Assembly (NCBI GenBank): GCA_016716885.1
Contig: JADJUV010000019.1
Coordinates: 1-64,000 of the forward strand
Source of the DNA: Candidatus Trichofilum aggregatum
Lineage (GTDB): Bacteria; Chloroflexota; Anaerolineae; Promineifilales; Promineifilaceae
Direction of reading: 5' to 3'
DNA length: 64,000 nt
Shown here: piece by piece, positions 17,223 through 26,656 of the stretch
How the letters are laid out: each line of letters starts with the position of its first letter
Position numbering within the stretch: position 1 is the first letter of the stretch
Made by a program: the position numbers and the translations under genes
The notes under the pieces: generated by a model
The model's input: only the letters and a program-made list of their open reading frames with translations
Told to the model about the DNA's origin: nothing
Databases searched by the model: none

Positions 17223-20200
17223 TCAAAGGCGAACCGGTTCATACTGTGAAGAAGAGAGATGAGGTTCATGGCCCGGACGTATTTGTTTAATGGGGAGAGA
17301 AAGCATGAAGGTTGTGCCGCGGCCCAACTTACTCTCAAACCAGATTTCACCGCCATGCTCTTTAGCCAGCCAGCGGGTAATGGGTAAACCCAGACCCGTT
17401 CCCCCCGCACTACGTGTTGGGCTGGAGTCTACCTGCTCAAAGGCCTGAAACACCTTGTCGAAATCCTTTTCGTCAATACCCATACCGGTGTCAGCAACAG
17501 CGATCAGCACCCGGTCTTCCCCCAGTCGGCGGATAGATAAGGTAATCTGACCCTCTTCGGTAAATTTGGCGGCATTTGAAAGAAAGTTCATCAAAATCTG
17601 GCGCAAACGTACTTGATCCCCATCTATTAAGGGCAAACCTTCTTCCAGGTCGGCGCCTAGTTGAATGGTTCTATCTTTGATAAGACCACGGGTTGTGGCG
17701 ATGACATTGTTGGCGATTTCGTAGAGGCTAACGGGCTGAAAGTAAAGTTCCATTTTACCCGCCTCAATTTTGGCCTGATCCAGAATATCGTTGATGAGGT
17801 TGAGAAGGTGTTGACCGCTATTGTTGATGGAAGTGAGGTCTTCCTCTTGGGCTTCTGTGATGGGGCCATCTATACCTTTGAGCATGATGCGCGAGAAGCC
17901 AATGATGGAGTTGAGTGGTGTGCGCAATTCGTGAGACATGTTGGCCAGGAATTGGGTTTTGAGTTTGTCAAGCTGGCGCAGTTTTTCATTGGCGCTGCCA
18001 ATTTCTTGGAATAGCTGGGCATTGGCGATGGCGAGGCCCGTTTGGGTGGCGATGGAGCGCAGCAGTTGCACTTCGTTTTCGCCATAAGCATTGGTCCAAT
18101 AAGAAGCCAGACCAATAAGCCCGGCGGGTGTGTTTTCTTGTAATAAGGGAATCCAGAGGGTGGATTTCAGGCTTGTTTCTGCGGGCACAAAGGTGGATAA
18201 GCCAACTTCATGGAGGATGGGGCAATGTTGGTTGGCGGTGTAGGGCAGGCCGGTGTGTAAAAAGCGGTAGAGTTCGCTGGTGGACCTTATTACCTTGGGT
18301 GAGATGGTTAGGGTTGTGCCATTGTAAATGGCAAGCAGGGGGTTGAAGGTCTGGCTGACGGTATCATAGAGGGCCAACATGAAGGTCGTATTGTCCATGA
18401 GTTGGCTGGTTTGTTCGTAGACGATGCTTCCCAGACGGGTTAGATCAAGGGTTCCGGAAATAGTGGTGCCAATCTGATTCAGGGTAATGAGTTCGCGGTT
18501 ACGTTGTATGGCCTCGTCGTAAAGTTTGATGCTTTCCAGGGTGGTAGTTAACTGATCGGCCAGGGTTTGCACGAAGTTGAGGTTAGCCGATGTGAAGGCG
18601 TCGGCGCTGGTGGTGGTGTCGAGGCTGATCCAGCCAATGGTTTCTAATTGACTGATAAGGGGAACGAGTAACGAGTAACGGGCGCCAAACTGTTGCAGAT
18701 GGTTGCGTAGCACATCGGCGGGGAGTTTAGTTGTGCCTTCTTGAAGGAGAAGGGGTTGCCGTTGGCGAGTGAGGGTTTGGTAACGCCAATCGTCTGGTTC
18801 AAAGACGTATTGTTCAGCGAGATGGCTGGGCATGTTTTCGGCGGCTACGCGGCCGCGGCCGCTCTTCTTCTCCACCAACACAACCCGACACTGGGGCACA
18901 CTGGTGTACTGTGCAATTTCGGCCACGGTGAGGGTCAGGGCATCTTCCTGAGAAATCACCTGATTAAGGGTGCGGCTGATGCGGTATAAAGCCCCCGTTT
19001 CGCGGAGCAACTGCTGATTAGCCAGAATCGTTGCCGCCTGGTTACAAAGGGTGATAAACGGCTGTAATTCTTCATTGGTGAGCGGCCGCGCCTCTATTCG
19101 CTCCAGGACCAGGGTGCCAAACCATTGGTTATTGCGTTGAATGGGTAGGAACGCGGCCGCGCGAACGTCATTAACACGGAAAAGAGCCTGCACTTCCTTG
19201 TGCAATTGCTCATCGGTCTGACCATCTGTGATGGTAAACAATTTGTTTTGTCGGATACGTTCCAGAATCGTGAACTGGTTCCGTTGAACCGTCGGCGGCA
19301 TGCCATGAAAAGGCTGACTATCTGTACGCCAAAAAGCATGAACCGTGATCTGGTCCCGATTCATGGTATCTTCGGCCAGGGTGTGGCTCATGTCTACCAG
19401 ACCTGACTGGGCCGCGAAGTCCACCAAAGTTTGAAAAACGGTTTGGGTATTGCCCGCTTCGGTCAACAGTCGGCCCGTTTCGTACAGATAATTTGTCCGG
19501 GTTAGATTGTCTTGTACCTGTTGGAACAGGGTAGCGTTTTCGATGGCTGTGGCAATCTGGTCAGTCAACGATTGCAGTACAGCGGTGTCCTGACTGCTAA
19601 ACAAGGCGTTGATGCGTTGAATAACCAGTGCCCCAATGCGGCGATCTCGGGTGCGCAAGGGCAGAATGAGTTCAGCGGGTTGATCTAAAGAAACGTAGGC
19701 TGCGGGTTGGTTAAGATAAGCCTTCCCGCTCGCCATGACGGGCCTTAACCGGCCTAACATGTCTGAGGCGTCTCTCTGTCCACTTTCGGCCTGGAGACGA
19801 ATTTCGTGAGCGGTGTAGAGAAACAGGGCTGTGTAATGGAAATTGAAACGGGTTTGAATGAGGGCCACGACCGAATGAATCAGGTCGTCACGTTGTAGGG
19901 ATGTGGAAGCGGCGCGGGAAACTTCGGCGGCGACCTGAAGCTGGGTAGAGTAGGAACGCGTTACCTGGAGTAATTGGGCGTTGTTGAGAGCGTTGCTTAG
20001 TTCACGCAGTAGAGCCGATAAGAATTCTTTCTGCTCGGGGTTAAGCTCAACATCATCGGGTAATTGCAGAAAACCGATGGGTTCTTCACCAACGAGCAGG
20101 GGGTATTCGGGGGCCGCGGCCGCGATGGGGGCGGTTGTCCGCGTAATTTGCACACCCTGAGGGGAAGCCAGGGCTTGTAAACCGCTTTCGCTGGCACTCC

Positions 20201-21200
20201 ACAGGCTGTCTACATACCGTCCGTGCAAAATTTCTAATTCCTGTGCCCGGTCACGCGCTTCCAAAAACAGGGTGAGGTTGCGCCAGAGGGTGGTCAGGTA
20301 GACGGCAAAGGTTTTTATGAAGAGGGGGAGATCATCCGCGTTCGCGGCCGCGCGGTCTGCCCTGGCGACAATAGCACCCATGACTTTGCTACCCACGTTG
20401 AGTAAAGCGCCCGTACGATAACCGGGTATACCGTCATCCAGGGTAATGGGCAAATGAAACTCACCTGCCCGCCCTTCGGAACCGGGGATGAGCGATTGCA
20501 ACGCGGCCGCGAGATCAGAGTTGCTCACCTGCACCTGCTGAAGGTCACTGGCGGTCGTGGTGCGCAGTTGCCAGAGGGCCGTTCCACTGTCCCATTCATA
20601 AACAGTGACATCGGTTAACTCTAATTTTAGACACAGACCCGTCACGGCGGCATCTAAAAGCCCTTGTTCACTGCGTAACTGGGCCAGGGCGCTGTTAAGC
20701 TCCAGCAATTGGCGTAACGTCTCGCTCCGCTGTTCCTGCTCCTGTCGTAGCTGTTCCTGTTGCTGTAACTGGAGTGTCAACGAACGCTGCAAAGCGTGTT
20801 GCGCGACCTCTTGAGCCGCATAAACCGTTTTCTCACGGGCTGAACTCAGGGACTCGGAAAAAAGAAGTTGAAACTCCACCAGGCGTTCATAACCAACCCG
20901 CTCGTTATCCCCACTGCGCCAATCATGATGATGGGTTAAGACACGTAACAAAGCGATGCCGGTTTCCATCGCCATGCCTTGTTGGGCAAACGTCGTGGTT
21001 AACAAGACAATCGCCTCGTTACCCACGGCTCCCCCCATCCACTGGGCAAACAAGTCATAAAGGGCTTCAGCTACCGATTTTGCCCGCCGGGCCGACGTGA
21101 GAAGTCCCCGGTTGTTGATGGCATGGCGAATAAATACCTGGCGCATTTGTTCCAGAATCTCGGGGCGCTTATCGTCTATAACCTGTTGGTATGCGCTCAT
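17223..21200 (-). CDS. Large multi-GAF sensor histidine kinase
   Basis: 1325 residues. A helical N-terminal region of about 130 residues is followed by a glutamine-rich coiled coil (about 140-170, QLQQQEQLRQEQEQ). About five GAF-type sensor domains then extend to about residue 1070, for example LQSLTDQIATAIENATLF and FVQTLADQLTTTLESIKLYDEA as their terminal helices. HisKA has its phospho-His near 1089 in MSHELRTPLNS, and HATPase_c has NFLSNAAKFT, VADTGMGI and GGTGLGLPI. No membrane helices, so it probably integrates several soluble signals. It could phosphorylate the lone receiver at 24510 or the receiver of the threonine synthase fusion just downstream. Start at 21200 chosen as the first Met of a conserved-looking helical domain. 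Confidence 0.92.
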   Translation of the reverse strand: MSAYQQVIDDKRPEILEQMRQVFIRHAINNRGLLTSARRAKSVAEALYDLFAQWMGGAVGNEAIVLLTTTFAQQGMAMETGIALLRVLTHHHDWRSGDNERVGYERLVEFQLLFSESLSSAREKTVYAAQEVAQHALQRSLTLQLQQQEQLRQEQEQRSETLRQLLELNSALAQLRSEQGLLDAAVTGLCLKLELTDVTVYEWDSGTALWQLRTTTASDLQQVQVSNSDLAAALQSLIPGSEGRAGEFHLPITLDDGIPGYRTGALLNVGSKVMGAIVARADRAAANADDLPLFIKTFAVYLTTLWRNLTLFLEARDRAQELEILHGRYVDSLWSASESGLQALASPQGVQITRTTAPIAAAAPEYPLLVGEEPIGFLQLPDDVELNPEQKEFLSALLRELSNALNNAQLLQVTRSYSTQLQVAAEVSRAASTSLQRDDLIHSVVALIQTRFNFHYTALFLYTAHEIRLQAESGQRDASDMLGRLRPVMASGKAYLNQPAAYVSLDQPAELILPLRTRDRRIGALVIQRINALFSSQDTAVLQSLTDQIATAIENATLFQQVQDNLTRTNYLYETGRLLTEAGNTQTVFQTLVDFAAQSGLVDMSHTLAEDTMNRDQITVHAFWRTDSQPFHGMPPTVQRNQFTILERIRQNKLFTITDGQTDEQLHKEVQALFRVNDVRAAAFLPIQRNNQWFGTLVLERIEARPLTNEELQPFITLCNQAATILANQQLLRETGALYRISRTLNQVISQEDALTLTVAEIAQYTSVPQCRVVLVEKKSGRGRVAAENMPSHLAEQYVFEPDDWRYQTLTRQRQPLLLQEGTTKLPADVLRNHLQQFGARYSLLVPLISQLETIGWISLDTTTSADAFTSANLNFVQTLADQLTTTLESIKLYDEAIQRNRELITLNQIGTTISGTLDLTRLGSIVYEQTSQLMDNTTFMLALYDTVSQTFNPLLAIYNGTTLTISPKVIRSTSELYRFLHTGLPYTANQHCPILHEVGLSTFVPAETSLKSTLWIPLLQENTPAGLIGLASYWTNAYGENEVQLLRSIATQTGLAIANAQLFQEIGSANEKLRQLDKLKTQFLANMSHELRTPLNSIIGFSRIMLKGIDGPITEAQEEDLTSINNSGQHLLNLINDILDQAKIEAGKMELYFQPVSLYEIANNVIATTRGLIKDRTIQLGADLEEGLPLIDGDQVRLRQILMNFLSNAAKFTEEGQITLSIRRLGEDRVLIAVADTGMGIDEKDFDKVFQAFEQVDSSPTRSAGGTGLGLPITRWLAKEHGGEIWFESKLGRGTTFMLSLPIKQIRPGHEPHLSSSQYEPVRL

Positions 21201-21275
21201 CTTGTTACTGCCTTTGGCCTTTCGTCAAAACTGCCATTTGCTCGCGCTATGTGCCGCAACACCGAAACCCGTGGC

Positions 21276-21325
21276 CTGAGTTTGTCGAAGGCAATGGGCA
21301 GGGCGGGCTTCGACAAGCTCAGCCC
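21276..21325. repeat. Inverted repeat CTGAGTTTGTCGAAGG / CTTCGACAAGCTCAG
   Basis: An imperfect palindrome in the 144-base gap before the large kinase gene; a second copy lies at 48431-48478. Confidence 0.75.
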
Positions 21326-21344
21326 TTGGCAGCGTTCGTCGTTG

Positions 21345-22181
21345 TTATTTGCTCAATAAAGCGGCGTAAATGTTCATGTCTAGCATGACTAACTCTTCAG
21401 CTTCCATAAAATCATCTGGCAGACCCAGGAATTGCACCAGAGGGGTAAATAGTGTCACCTGCCAGGGTTGAAGCATGGCGAGTATTTCTTCGGTTGTGTA
21501 GAGCCACATGGGCATACCGGTTCGGGCCAGAATGTCGTAAATCTGATTAAAGGTTTCAGTTATGACATCATTCTCGCGTGACTGAAAGGCGAGAAAGATG
21601 ACTGAACCAGGCGGTGCCCAGGCATAGAGTTTCTGTGTCAACGTTTTGATGACTGGTTGGGGGAGAAAAAGGGTTAGGGCGTTAAGGCCAATGGCTACTT
21701 TTTCACCAGGAACGAACAGTTGCCGCACCACTTCATGATTGAGAATGTCGTCGGCCTGGGCGGCATTGCCATAGATATAAGCCACGTGTTCCAGGTGGGA
21801 CAGATAACTTTCCCCATAATAAATGGCGACAGGGTTAATGTCGCTGTAAATAACCCGTGCCTCAGGCAAGACGGCATGGAGATGGTCCGCCGTAGGTAAA
21901 CCTGAGGCCAGATCGAGAAATTGGCGGAACCCTTGTTCGTAGAGTACCTGGGCTGCTTCTTGGATGAAGGCCCGGCGTAGACGGGTTACTTTGGGCAGAA
22001 TGGGCCAGATGTGGGTGAGTTTCTCCGCGGCCGCACGGTCTACCTCAAAATTAGCCGTTCCCCCCACCAGGTAATCAAACACCCGGGCCGGATTTGGCTG
22101 GCTCGTGTCAAAAAAAGGGGAATGCGGGTCAGGGGGTATGCCCTGACCCGTTAACTGGGGCCTGTTTGGTTTATTGGTCAT
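21345..22181 (-). CDS. SAM-dependent methyltransferase, PF04672 type
   Basis: 278 residues. The family signature is strong: DTSQPNPARVFDYLVGGTANFEVDR at the N-terminus, RRAFIQEAAQVLYEQGFRQFLDLASGLPT as the SAM-binding strand and loop, and VIYSDINPVAIYYG as the acidic strand. Members are common in actinobacteria; their substrates are mostly unknown. Its ATG overlaps the end of the GAF-protein gene by 11 bases, so translation is coupled. Placement amid sensor genes suggests a signalling-linked methylation, but this is inference. Confidence 0.88.
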   Translation of the reverse strand: MTNKPNRPQLTGQGIPPDPHSPFFDTSQPNPARVFDYLVGGTANFEVDRAAAEKLTHIWPILPKVTRLRRAFIQEAAQVLYEQGFRQFLDLASGLPTADHLHAVLPEARVIYSDINPVAIYYGESYLSHLEHVAYIYGNAAQADDILNHEVVRQLFVPGEKVAIGLNALTLFLPQPVIKTLTQKLYAWAPPGSVIFLAFQSRENDVITETFNQIYDILARTGMPMWLYTTEEILAMLQPWQVTLFTPLVQFLGLPDDFMEAEELVMLDMNIYAALLSK

Positions 22182-23439
22182 GGCCGTTTGTCTTGATCTG
22201 ACCCAGGTGTAAGGTCAGTCCGGGAATCTGTAAATGATCGGTCAGCGCTTGCAAACCAATGTTGACAATCTTCTCAACATCGGCCGACCGGTAGAGATTG
22301 GCACTCACCTCGTTTAAATATTGCTGGCGTTCGGCGCGGGCCTCAGCACGGGCCAACAGTCGAGCATTGTCAATCGCCACCGCCAACTGATCCCCCATGA
22401 TTTGCAGAACTTCCACCAGTTCCACCCCAAAGGCCTGGGGTTTTGTGCTTTGTACGGTTAATGCGCCCACGATATGGGATGGGGTGCGCAAAGGTAGGGC
22501 TAATTCGGCTCGTGTCAGGGGCAGGTTGGGGTTAAACAGCCATTCACTTGATTGTTGGACGTCTTGCTCAATGCGGGGAACACCGTCGCCGGTAGCATGA
22601 CCGATGAGGGAGTTGCCACCCACCAGGAGTTGCCGCCCTTGTTCACGCTGAAGCCGCCCGGCTTCACCGGTACCAGCTTGTAGCACAGCATAACCGGTTT
22701 CTTCATCTATCAAAAAGAGGCCAGCATAGTAGAGATCAAAACGGACGGGAATGAGGTCTACGGCGGCCTGGATAAGATCGGTCACATTTTGCATACCGCT
22801 CGCGGCCGCGGCCACTTCAGCGGCTGTCCTGAGCCACAAACTTTGTTGTGATTGCACGGCTAGCGCCGCTTTAGTTTGCTCCAACAACAGCTCATTTAAG
22901 ATACTAATGGCTAATGGCCCGGCAATCGTCTGGAGCAACTTCATATCTCGCTCCGTAAACGCGTTTGGCTCATCACCATTCTCTACCGCCAGCACACCAA
23001 TTAACTCATCACTTACTTTCAAGGGTACACCTAACCAGGCGCTGGTAGCCACCCCGATGGTAAATGAACCCAGTTCATCCCGCTTTTCATCCATGCGCTC
23101 GTTGACCAACAGGGGTTCACCCGTCCGCACCACGTAACCGCTAAAGCCCTGAGTGAGAGACAGGGGGCCAACGCCTGATACGTCAAGCTCAACGCCATAT
23201 TCGAAGGCATATTCCCAGCTTATCGTTTGGGTGTCGTGGTGAACGAGCAAGATAGACATACCCGTTGCTTCGACCATAGAAAGGATTTCCCGCTGGGCCG
23301 AATGGTAAATGGAGCGGATATCTTTGGCTTGTGAAATAGCCAGACTAAACCGATTGAGGGTGCTGAGTTCGGCCACGCGTGCCCGGGAATTACTCGTCAG
23401 GTGCGCATTATTCAGGGCCGTGGCCGTTTCATGGGTCAT
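22171..23439 (-). CDS. Multi-GAF protein, C-terminal half
   Basis: 422 residues with two GAF domains: about 30-190 (GFSGYVVRTGEPLLVNERM, GVPLKVSDELIGVLAVEN) and about 215-370 (SLIGHATGDGVPRIEQDV, ELALPLRTPSHIVGALTVQ), then a helical end without kinase, cyclase or output domain. Its apparent Met start is the continuation of the preceding frame: removing one G from the GGG near 23445 turns IQLGPGHDP-stop into IQLAQAMTHETATALNNA. The intact protein would span 22171-24472, about 767 residues. The length of that span is one modulo three, as expected for a single extra base. Confidence 0.82.
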   Translation of the reverse strand: MTHETATALNNAHLTSNSRARVAELSTLNRFSLAISQAKDIRSIYHSAQREILSMVEATGMSILLVHHDTQTISWEYAFEYGVELDVSGVGPLSLTQGFSGYVVRTGEPLLVNERMDEKRDELGSFTIGVATSAWLGVPLKVSDELIGVLAVENGDEPNAFTERDMKLLQTIAGPLAISILNELLLEQTKAALAVQSQQSLWLRTAAEVAAAASGMQNVTDLIQAAVDLIPVRFDLYYAGLFLIDEETGYAVLQAGTGEAGRLQREQGRQLLVGGNSLIGHATGDGVPRIEQDVQQSSEWLFNPNLPLTRAELALPLRTPSHIVGALTVQSTKPQAFGVELVEVLQIMGDQLAVAIDNARLLARAEARAERQQYLNEVSANLYRSADVEKIVNIGLQALTDHLQIPGLTLHLGQIKTNGHDQ

Positions 23440-24472
23440 GGCCTGGGCCCAGTTGAATTTCGTGAGGGGTAAACATGCCTAGATTGGGCATACGGTATAG
23501 TTCAACCATGCCCATAACCTCGGTTCCCACCGTGAGGGGTATCTCCGCGGCCGCGATAACCCCCATCTCTGCCAATAACAAACGTTGGTTCGGTTCCAGG
23601 TCAGGATCATCCAGACGATAAGACACCGTTTCCCGATGTTCCAAGACTCGGCGCGATGAGGGGTAACTGTTTACAGGATAAGATTGATACTCAATCTCAT
23701 ATTCCCCCACCCGTTTTGTGCCATCATCAAAATAGAAATTACCCTTGGAGACAATCGCATTGCGCTCCTTATCCCACTCCGAAACCACCACCCGATTGAC
23801 CAACAGACGCTCAGCTAAAACACGGGCTGCCCGCCGATAAATTTCGTTGACATCCATCGTCGTCGAGAGAACGTCACTCAGAGCAAACAGAGACTCTAAC
23901 TCGTTCAACCGTTTCTGGACGGCGGCGAAAAGCTCGCTGTTTTCCAGAGCCAGGGCAATTTGATCAACCATCAACTGTAAAGCGATCACATCCTCTGGCA
24001 GGATAGCCCCTTCCTCATAACCCTGGACATCTAACACCCCCAGTAAATGATTGTGAGCCAGCAAAGGCAAAGCCAATTCCGAACGGGTCTCCGGCAGTTG
24101 GGGTAAGGTCATGTAGTTGGGATCATCACTGACGTTGGCGGCAATGCGGGCACGGCGGTTCACGGCTACCCAGCCAACAATGGAATCAGGCGCAATGGGT
24201 AAAGCAAAACCTTCGGCCACGAGTGAGGGTCCGAGCGGCCCACGGGCAGATTGTAAAACAAGTTGATGACTGTTTTCGTCAAGGAGAAAAAGAGAGGTTT
24301 GGTAGAACTGAAACTGGTTATGAATGGTATCAACCAGTTCAGCCAGGCCTTCTTGTAAGTTGAGGGAGCTGCTGGCGACGTGAATGACCTGCGCACCTAT
24401 AGTCAGGTGTTGAATCGTTCGTTCCAGCGAAGTAACATAATTTTTTAAACCGGCAATTTCTGAATTGGTCAC
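23429..24472 (-). CDS. Multi-GAF protein, N-terminal half
   Basis: 347 residues. Starts with a short coiled coil (LKNYVTSLERTIQHLTIGAQVIH), then GAF 1 (about 30-180, SIVGWVAVNRRARIAANVSDDPNY, ELALPLLAHNHLLGVLDVQG) and GAF 2 (about 190-340, VSEWDKERNAIVSKGNFY, AEIPLTVGTEVMGMVELYR). The stop at 23429 results from the probable single-base insertion described for the following half. The gene lies 37 bases after the lone receiver gene, on the same strand. Confidence 0.82.
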   Translation of the reverse strand: MTNSEIAGLKNYVTSLERTIQHLTIGAQVIHVASSSLNLQEGLAELVDTIHNQFQFYQTSLFLLDENSHQLVLQSARGPLGPSLVAEGFALPIAPDSIVGWVAVNRRARIAANVSDDPNYMTLPQLPETRSELALPLLAHNHLLGVLDVQGYEEGAILPEDVIALQLMVDQIALALENSELFAAVQKRLNELESLFALSDVLSTTMDVNEIYRRAARVLAERLLVNRVVVSEWDKERNAIVSKGNFYFDDGTKRVGEYEIEYQSYPVNSYPSSRRVLEHRETVSYRLDDPDLEPNQRLLLAEMGVIAAAEIPLTVGTEVMGMVELYRMPNLGMFTPHEIQLGPGHDP

Positions 24473-24509
24473 TTTTATGCCAGTGCCCTGGAAAATGGCC
24501 GAGACTACT

Positions 24510-24941
24510 TTATCCTAAGTCCCAGACCGCTTTCCCGGCCAAAATATCACGGATTTGATTGGGGAACTTGTCGGCATCTAGCGGTTTGGAGAGGAAACCA
24601 TTGAAGCCTGCCTCTTTGGAGCGTTGCATTTCGGCGGTACTGGCCTGTGCAGTCACAACAACCACTAATGTATCGCGCAGTTTCTCATTTGCGCGTATTT
24701 GGGTCAGTGCTTCGTAACCATCTTCGTGCGGTAGCCGCAAATCCATCAAAATCAGGTCAACACGAGGCATGGTGTTGGCGAAATCTACGACACCCCAACC
24801 GGTGGTTTTCCACTCGGTACGTTGCACACCGGTATAAGCCAGTAGCCGCGCAATTAGCACGAAGTTGGGTACATTGTCTTCAACAACTAATACGTAGGCA
24901 TTTTCCGGGGCAATGGGTTGTTTTACTACCGATTCGCTCAT
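24510..24941 (-). CDS. Stand-alone response-regulator receiver protein
   Basis: 143 residues, a single receiver domain: VLVVEDN acidic pocket, phospho-acceptor Asp in LILMDLRLPHEDGYEAL, Thr in VVVVTAQAS and Lys in FLSKPLDADKF. No DNA-binding or enzymatic output, so it probably acts as a phosphotransfer or protein-interaction relay for the kinases of the cluster. It is the first gene of the minus-strand group; a 37-base gap separates it from the GAF gene. Confidence 0.93.
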   Translation of the reverse strand: MSESVVKQPIAPENAYVLVVEDNVPNFVLIARLLAYTGVQRTEWKTTGWGVVDFANTMPRVDLILMDLRLPHEDGYEALTQIRANEKLRDTLVVVVTAQASTAEMQRSKEAGFNGFLSKPLDADKFPNQIRDILAGKAVWDLG

Positions 24942-25223
24942 GGGGGTTTCCCTCTGTAACGGTTTAAGTTAGCATGGTTCAGAATATCTTGCCGTTAGGA
25001 TAACGTTAATTTAAGGTATCTGTCTAACGATTCCACTTACCTGCTTTCTTACCAGACTATCGCGCACAATCTGCCAGGAACAGTTACCGTGATTATGGCT
25101 AAGTGAGTGAAGTAGGAGTGGCATCGCTCAGCTACACCAGAATACAACGATGTGAGGACATTGGCAATAATTTGGCGCTCGTAAATAAGGCGATTGCACA
25201 CTAAATTTTTGCCACCCAAGCCG

Positions 25224-25331
25224 TGGATTAAAATCCATGACTGATAGAAAAAGTGCGTTGAAAACGCACTCAAACAGTTCAGCCAACACGTTTCAACGTG
25301 TTTTTGTTACCAGTAGGGCGTTCCAACGCCC
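25224..25331. repeat. Row of four unrelated perfect hairpins
   Basis: Four short hairpins stand side by side with different stems but similar TT..AA tips: TGGATTAAAATCCA (25224), AGTGCGTTGAAAACGCACT (25252), AACACGTTTCAACGTGTT (25285) and GGGCGTTCCAACGCCC (25316). They lie in the 768-base gene-free region 24942-25709, whose first 280 bases show nothing recognisable. Confidence 0.75.
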
Positions 25332-25429
25332 GGCGCCAAGACCGGCGGACAAAATGAAGCCATGGCCAGGGGGAGCCTCACTCTATAGCTAGCGATGGCT
25401 TCAACCCTCGCCAAGGGTAGGCGCACTCT

Positions 25430-25675
25430 CTAAAAGGGGCCGGTTTTCGCACGGCGCGAAAACCGGCCATCCTTGTGTTACCCGCTTCCCGCCGGGAAGG
25501 GGGTAGGGGGATGGGCGAATCCACTCATTACCCGATTAAAAATTTGATCAACAAAGGGGCGGGGAACTTTTCTGGCCCCGAAAAATCGCGCCCAGAAAAG
25601 TTCCCCTAAGGGTTAGGGGGATGGGTCTTCCGACTTAATCTACGAAGGGCTTAGGTAAAGCTGGTCGAGTCTCTC
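25430..25675. repeat. Intergenic element, copy E, with two private hairpins
   Basis: Contains GGCCGGTTTTCGCACGGCGCGAAAACCGGCC (about 25437-25468), GGGAACTTTTCTGG...CCAGAAAAGTTCCC (25562-25606), AATCCACTCATTACCCGATTAA shared with copy G, and the conserved tail GGGTCTTCCGACTTAATCTACGAAGG..TTAGGTAAAGCTGGTCGAG. Confidence 0.7.
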
Positions 25676-25709
25676 ATCGCAGTTCCGTAAGTTATTTCAT
25701 CCTTGATCT

Positions 25710-26141
25710 TTAGCGGGGAATTTTCAGTACCATACCCACCCGAATAGCTGAGGGGTTGTCGCCAATTGTCTCTTTGTTGGCGTTGTAAATGTCACGCCAG
25801 CGGTTGGCATCCCCGTAAAGTTTTTGGGCGATGGCGCTGAGATTGTCACCACTAACTACCGTGTATTCGCCTGGTTCAGTGACAGGGGGTTGGGTAGCTT
25901 CTGGGGTTGAGCCAGCCGTAGCCGCTCGTATGGCCGCGGCCGCGCCACCCGCCTGTCCGCCCGTTTTACTCTTCTTTACCGCCTCAATAGCATCGTCGTC
26001 GGCCTGATTATCCACGGCGGCCGGGGTATTGCCGGTTTTGCTGGGGCGGCTCCCCTCTTTGTCCGCCTGAGGTGAACCAACGGGCCGTTTGGCGGCCTGT
26101 TCGGCTTGTTTCTTCTTTAACTTGTCTACTAAATCACTCAT
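25710..26141 (-). CDS. LysM domain protein
   Basis: 143 residues. The N-terminal 85 residues are charged and low complexity (DLVDKLKKKQAEQAAK...), without signal peptide. The C-terminal 50 residues are one LysM module: YTVVSGDNLSAIAQKLYGDANRWRDIYNANK...GMVLKIPR, the form that includes a WRDIYNAN helix and is typical of YgaU/XkdP-like proteins. LysM binds N-acetylglucosamine polymers; the lack of an export signal points to a cytoplasmic or spore/phage-like scaffold role as an alternative. Its upstream region carries simple repeats. Confidence 0.88.
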   Translation of the reverse strand: MSDLVDKLKKKQAEQAAKRPVGSPQADKEGSRPSKTGNTPAAVDNQADDDAIEAVKKSKTGGQAGGAAAAIRAATAGSTPEATQPPVTEPGEYTVVSGDNLSAIAQKLYGDANRWRDIYNANKETIGDNPSAIRVGMVLKIPR

Positions 26142-26157
26142 GGTTATCTCCTGTGAA

Positions 26158-26235
26158 AATAAGTTTCGAGTTTCGAGTTTCAGGTTTCAAGTTGTGAGTT
26201 CCCACTCGCCACTCGCCACTCGCTACTCGCCCAAA
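26158..26235. repeat. Simple repeats GAGTTTC and CACTCGC
   Basis: Tandem GTTTCGA units followed by CACTCGCCACTCGCTACTCGC. The same two units, inverted, interrupt the membrane protein gene at 6768 and 6258. Confidence 0.75.
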
Positions 26236-26318
26236 TTGCCTTATGATGGATACAATTCTACAACAACCAACTTGCTTTTCCCGTACCGTAACCAACAAAA
26301 TTTTCCTGGGAGGACGTT

Positions 26319-26648
26319 GTGGCCCATATCACCGGCATCGAAAAAATGACTGTTAGCCAGTTGCGTGACGAAATTCAACGAGGCGGTAAGTTTGTGGTTT
26401 ACCTCTATTGCGTGTCTTTGCTCATTATTACCTTCAAGCGTGGTTCAGGTATCCATTTTGTGCCTGCCGGGCAAAGTGCGGTGCTGAAAGGGTTGCCGTA
26501 TACCCTGCTTTCTCTGCTAGCGGGTTGGTGGGGCATCCCTTGGGGGCCACTTTTTACTCTGGAAGCCCTGGTACGAAATTTTCAGGGTGGCAAAGATGTT
26601 ACGCAAGAAGTAATGTCGGCCTTGAGCCGGGCGCAGAACAAATTGTGA
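26319..26648 (+). CDS. Small membrane protein of unknown function
   Basis: 109 residues. The GTG at 26319 is the start because GGGAGGA lies six bases upstream. One or two hydrophobic stretches (FVVYLYCVSLLIITF; GLPYTLLSLLAGWWGIPWGPLF) suggest a hairpin in the membrane with a helical tail. The sequence YLYCVSLLIITFKRGSGIHFVPAG is reminiscent of small helper membrane proteins, but I cannot name a family. It is convergent with ppk2, whose stop lies 8 bases away. Confidence 0.75.
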   Translation: MAHITGIEKMTVSQLRDEIQRGGKFVVYLYCVSLLIITFKRGSGIHFVPAGQSAVLKGLPYTLLSLLAGWWGIPWGPLFTLEALVRNFQGGKDVTQEVMSALSRAQNKL

Positions 26649-26656
26649 TCGTCCGG

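Noticed and set aside
21345..22181. Methyltransferase as the enzyme acting on GCGGCCGC sites
   Set aside because: PF04672 proteins lack the DNA methyltransferase motifs (PC or DPPY with target-recognition domain), so this gene cannot be proposed as the cognate DNA methylase.
22171..23439. Two separate GAF genes with translational coupling at 23429-23439
   Set aside because: The overlap is better explained by one extra G, because removal gives a continuous GAF terminal helix IQLAQAMTHETATALNNA.
25049..25273. Minus-strand frame in the long gap after the receiver gene
   Set aside because: Covers the hairpin row and has no ribosome site or domain.
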